Source: Chrysemys picta bellii
Lineage: Eukaryota > Chordata > Testudines > Emydidae
Length of the DNA stretch: 64,000 nt
Assembly: GCF_011386835.1 (NCBI RefSeq)
Contig: NC_088804.1
Coordinates: forward strand, 34,459,549-34,523,548
Direction: 5' to 3'
Shown here piece after piece: positions 48,201 to 54,200 of this stretch (positions are counted from its first letter, which is position 1; each line of letters begins with the position of its first letter). Made by a program: the position numbers and the translations under genes. The notes beneath the pieces were generated by a model. It was given only the letters and a program-made list of their open reading frames with translations, ran no database searches and was not told where the DNA came from.

Positions 48201-51200
48201 TGGGGGGTATGTAATTGTTTGTGTGCACAGGGCGATTTATATTTGCACAAGCAATGGGCAGTTACTTGGTGCCAGCTTCTGATTCCTTTGTTCATGGAGA
48301 AAGGTCCTGTTCAACTTGACTAGTCTCTTCAAAGTCAATGGAACTGTTTGTGGGGCAAGGTGCTACCCCACATGAATAAATGTATCAATATGGCCCTTGA
48401 TTGGCAGGTGCAAATATGGGTTTTTGCACGTACAATCTGATGCCCATTAATGGAAGCCTGTGAAAAATCATCCCTCACCCCACCCCCGCAACTTACCCAC
48501 CAACCCCTCCCTGAAAAAAAACCCTTAGCTGCTTTTCAATAGTAATTTTATGAAGATGATGGGATTTTTATTTCAATGAGAGCTTTACTAAAGTGGGGGA
48601 AAGGATCAAACCTTTCTGTAGCTTTGAAACAGCTTAAATGTTTTACATCATTGTTTTGTAGGAAAATCTGATTTACTGCTCAGCAACTTGCCAGGCAAGT
48701 TTCAGCCTGATTCAGTTTGGAATGGCTGATACTGTCTGCCTTGTTACGCCCTGGAAACTGGGTCTTGTTAATGCCATGAAAACAGTCCTGCAGCAATGCA
48801 GGAGGATACATTTGGTGCATGGAGAAGAAAAATGGCTAATAGCCAAGATGGTCAAGGATGAAACCCCACGCTTCGGGTGTTCCTAACCTCCCACTGCCAG
48901 AAGCTAGGAAGCATGACGGGGATGGATAACTTCAAATTGCCCTGTTCTGTTAATTTTCTCTGAAGCATGTGGCAGTGGCCACTGTCAGAAGACAGGATAC
49001 TGGGCTAGATGGACTGTCGTTCTGACCCAGTATGGCTGTTCTTGCATTCTTATGATGGATCCGCTCAAATTGTCCTGCCTTCCTATCTTGCAGTCTAAGA
49101 ATTCAGCAACGTTGTACAGAAAGACACTATACTGAAAAATCTCATTGAACTACTAATGTGAACACTCGGGCATTTTCATTAAAGTAAATATCAGTGTTAC
49201 GCTTTTTAAAAAGCACCAAATGGCATCAATGTATGTACATGGCGTCTGTTTAGCATTGTCTGTTGAGAATAATATGTGAGCTAGATAACACCCTTCCCAT
49301 GCACGTGCACGCACACTTAAAATGAGAAGCCATTACATTATTTTTTTATACACTGGGCTTTTCAAAGGAGTTGAAGGGATATAAGAGTCCAAGCCCTATT
49401 GACGTAGGTGCCTCACTCCCTTAAATGACTGTGAAAATCCCAGCCTTTAGCCCTAACTCCCAAATAACATGATACATTTACACTGCTTCTGTGATAAAGC
49501 AAAAATACCATCTGGCTGACATTTTTATCAAGTTTGACCTATAGCTGATTTATTAGAATCCCCTGCAAATTAAGGGCTTTTAAATGGAAATGCTCATAGT
49601 CTAATAATGCAAGAGAAATGCCTCTGAGAAAGCAGCCTTTTGAAGTTGGATCATCTGGCTTATGCCAAATGGAACCTAATAGCAATTTACATACAGTAAA
49701 ATCAACCTTGATGGAAGTCCTAAATTAGAAATATGTCCTTTAAAATGTCTTCTTGTTTTTAGCATTACTCTCTCGCAGGAAGGAGGGATAGCTCAGTGGT
49801 TTGAGCATTGGCCTGCTAAACCCAGGGTCATGAGCTTAATCCTTGAGGGGGCCAATTAGGGATCTGGGGCAAAAAAAAAAAAACCCAAAAAAACCACACC
49901 CACCCACCCACCCTATAAGGGACAGTACTTGGTGCTGCTAGTGAAGGCAGGGGACTGGACTCAATGACCTTTCAAGGTCTTTTCCTGTTCTATGAGATAG
50001 GTATATCTCCATATATTACTTTTTTTTTTTTTTTTTAAGGGTGCAGAAGTAGGTACTAATTTAGTCAAACTTCCATCAACTACTGCAACTGCTCTGAAAG
50101 AAAAAGATGGAAACATCTATTGTCAGCCTGAAATGTTATGTGAAGGTGAGATGTGTTCATTAAAAATCTTCCATTGTATTTTCTTAAATGTAGGTGCATT
50201 ATAATAACAGAGACTAGTATGATATCGGGGGTGCTCAAAGTGGGGGTGCTGGAAGTGTGACAGCACCCCCTGGCTTGAAATGGTTTCCATCATATACAGG
50301 GATTACGGTTTGGTTCAATGGCTTTCAGCACTCCCACTATACAAATTGTTACAGCATCCCTGCTAATATCTCTTAAATATTCCTAAATAATCTAGCCCTG
50401 ATCTAGCAGTCAGGTCCTGGAGGTAAACAGTGAGGTGCCGCATGGCCACATGGTTTCACCTCAGTGACCTAACTGCTAGATCCAGGCTAAATGAATAATT
50501 AATGTAAATCTAATGTGAATATCTGTCCAAGGACCAGGTAGATTACGAATGCTCAAAATATCATGACATTAAGGTTTCAGGTCAGATCTGAGATCATGGG
50601 ATCTAAATATGCAAGATTATCTATATGCATATCTTTATCTATTTTTAATTTGGGGAAGAGATCTCCAGTTGCACCTCACAGGTAAACACACTATATTACT
50701 ATGTATTTATGGAAAAATGAAAGGTAACTGAACAGTAAGAATATAAATACATTGGGAGATTGAGGCTGTGGCTAAACCATGAAAGTGAAATGTCAGTGGT
50801 TTATGAATTTGTATCACCTTGTTCAGCTTTCATTTAAAAAAAAATATATCCATATATCTGTACATAAAGTCTAAGCAAATTTAACTTAGTCCCTGCCAAG
50901 GAATATATATTGCAGAAGTTAACTGAAGATCTTTTCTGAAGATCTTGACTATATGTGCTTCATTTTTTTTAACATGTCTTAGATGTACAGTTGTGCTATT
51001 TTCCTTCCTTGTTACCAGTATGTACGTTTCACTTTACCTGTAGGAATAGAGCTGCCTCGCATCAACTATGATTATAATGGCAAAAAATACAGATATATCT
51101 ATGCAACAGAAGTTCGGTGGAGTCCAGTTCCCACAAAGGTATAATAGAACACTGATTGCATATTGCATGACTGTATTCGTATAACCCAAATCAAATTAAA

Positions 51201-54200
51201 CAGTGTGCAAATAGTGAAGGCAGTTTATTTCACTAGCTAACCTACATGGTCCAAATTATGCCCTGACCTACATCCATACAACCATAGCGAAAATGCCTGG
51301 TTGTGAGGTCAGAATTGGAACATTACTAGCCTGTGGTTCTGCTCTGTAATGTGAATGTTCCAAAAATAAAAAAAATCCACATTTCTTAAACAAGTAAGTC
51401 ACAACAATATGTTTACGTATCACATTTACAAACTCCGGCACTTAAAAGCAAAAGGATTAAAAGATAAGGACATAAGTCCTACATTGCCACATGACAAAAA
51501 TAAACCAATTGGGCCAGATTCTCAGCTGCTATAAATCAGTGTAGTTTCATTATGGAGCTATGTCCACTTAACACCAGCTGAGAATACGGACTGTTGTTAT
51601 TACCACATACAGAGATGCCTATTTCATCACAACGTACCCTTCACTCTGACCCTCTGATGTTTTCAGGAAGCTTTAACTTGTGTTGGGGCACCAGCCCTAG
51701 ACTGAAAGAGCCCCAGCCCCACACCCCTCCATGATACCAGTTTTTAAAGAGATACTTCTTAGAACACAAGTTCATTATAAGTTGCATCCGACGAAGTGGG
51801 CATTCACCCACGAAAGCTTATGCTCCAATACATCTGTTAGTCTTAAAGGTGCCACAGGACTCTCTGTTGATTTTTACAGATCCAGACTAACACGGCTAGC
51901 CCTCTGATATCATAAGCTGGACAGTCCTATTAACTGAGGGTAGGAGAAAGTTATATAGACAAGCTGGCTCTTGATAATTGTCGCTCATTCAGCAAAATCT
52001 ATCCTAAAACCTACTGAGAGAATATAAGGCCAAGTAGATAGAGTTCACTAATTGTTCCTGTTTTTAATTTTCCCAGCTGATTACAAAATAAAGTTGGATC
52101 TGTAATATTATATAGTCGATGATGCAATAAAATGTTTGTCAGCGTATCTGACTCTAGCTCAAACAAATCAGCAAGTTTGTGATTTCTAACAAAGATAATC
52201 CTCCTTTACAAATGACTTAAATAAAACCATAGTTGTTAAAAGGTGGGGTTTTTTGTTTGTTTTTTACATTGGGCATCTGTGATATGCAGTAGGTGCAATG
52301 AAGACATCTGATATTGTTTTGTATCTTATAATTCATGTAAACACCTTTAAGTTCTAAATCAGGTATCTCTTCAGATTTTGGGTTCAGAATGGGAACAGTG
52401 ATTTACCTTTAGCAGTGCAGATGCATACAGAAGATAATGGAGCTGAATGTGAAATAGTAACTCTGTCATACTGGGCGTTGGGTTGCTCAGTCACTTAGCC
52501 CATTGCTGAGATGTGGAGATATTTACTGCTATATTTACAGTACATGGGTGAAATCCTGGCCCCATTTGTTTATTAGCTACTTAAACCATCACAATGAACT
52601 GATTTTGCTTTTTGCAGTGTGGTTGTAGTTGTGTTGGTCACAGGACATTAGAGAGACAAGGTGGGTGAGGTAATATCTTTCATTGGACCAACCTCGGGTG
52701 ACGAAAGAGACAAGCTTTCAAGCTGACAGAGTTCTTCTGCTCTGTGTAAACTCAAAGACTTGTCTCTTTCACCAACAGACATTGGTCCAATAAAAGATAT
52801 TACCTCACTCGCCTTGTCTCTTTGATTTTGTTTTAATATTTGTCCTGTTTAACTACTTAAGGTTTTTACTTCTGTAAAGACTGAGGTCACACAAAAAGAA
52901 AATGATGAACCACAGGACTAAGCATCAGGAGGTTCTGAATTTTATTCCTTGCTTTGCTATAAGGGTCCTGTGCGACCTTGCGCAGGTCACTTAAACTTTG
53001 TGTGTCAGGCTCCTGTTCTGTAAAATGGGGGGATAATATTATTGACTCACCTGACACAGAGATGTCATCTGGCTTAAATAATTAACTAATTTTTGTGAAA
53101 TGCTTTGAGATCCTTGGTTGACAGGTATAGTTGTAATGTAGTAAAACAGTATCAATTTCTGCTCTCCAGTCTCTAAAGTGAAATTGTCTCCAATTAAATA
53201 CAAACAAGATTCTGTGGCTATACAGCCACTAAACATGACTGAGGAGCCTAAAGTTTTCCAAATATTTCGTCTGTGGCATGCTGGAGTAATTATGTCTCAT
53301 TGCTTCCTGACTTACAGTACTGATCCTGTCATTTTACCCAGCCACTCTGTTGTATGGTACACAGCATGATTTTGAAATTAAGAGCTAGAATGGAGACTGA
53401 AGAATTATTTTTGTCTTAATAATTTAGATAGCAAAAGTTGATGTTCTGACAAAGAAAAAGCTCAGCTGGGAGGAGGAGCACTGCTGGCCAGCCGAGCCTA
53501 TCTTTGTTCCCAGTCCTGATTTAAAAGAAGAGGATGATGGTAAGCAGACTGCTCTTGTAAGAAATTGGGGATAAAAATATATATATATAAGTATGCAGAG
53601 CCCTTCACTGTCAAGATGACTTGCAATGAAGAATCAGAAATTTTAACTGTTTTATTGTCAATGACCTTTAATATGAAATCTATTCCACTGAGCAACAGTG
53701 CGATGGGGTAAGTAAAATTAGCCTCAGCCATTGTGGTCCTGCAAACAAAGATGTCTGCTACTACTTCTCCCTAGCTCTGTAGACCATGGAGATGGAGATC
53801 CTTAACTTCTTTCACCATCTGCCCTAACCTCTTTCTCTCAATGGCATATTTTCCCCATTGATGGTAATTTTTTCTGTTAACGGTAATTCACATTAAGCGC
53901 TCTTAGATCTTTCTCAGTATTATTCCTTCATCTTCTCCTTGGTGAGCCATGAGGTCAAAGACCATAAGGTTGTCCTTCCAAGATATGATTAGCTCAGGGC
54001 CCTCCTCATCTAGTGTCCCATTACCAGCCATTGGAGATATTTGCTGTTAGCAGTTGCAGATCGGCTTCATGCCATTGTAGGCAGTCCTGTCATACCATCC
54101 TCTCCATAAACTTATCAAACTCAGTCCTGAAGCCAATTAGGTTTTTTGCCCACCACTTCTCCCCTGGGGAGGCTGCTCCAGAACTTCACTCCTCTGATGG

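Noticed and set aside
48650..48700. An acceptor-like tttgtag followed by an open stretch, as an extra BCO1 exon
   Set aside because: The translation does not match BCO1, and exon 7 joins exon 8 in frame without it.
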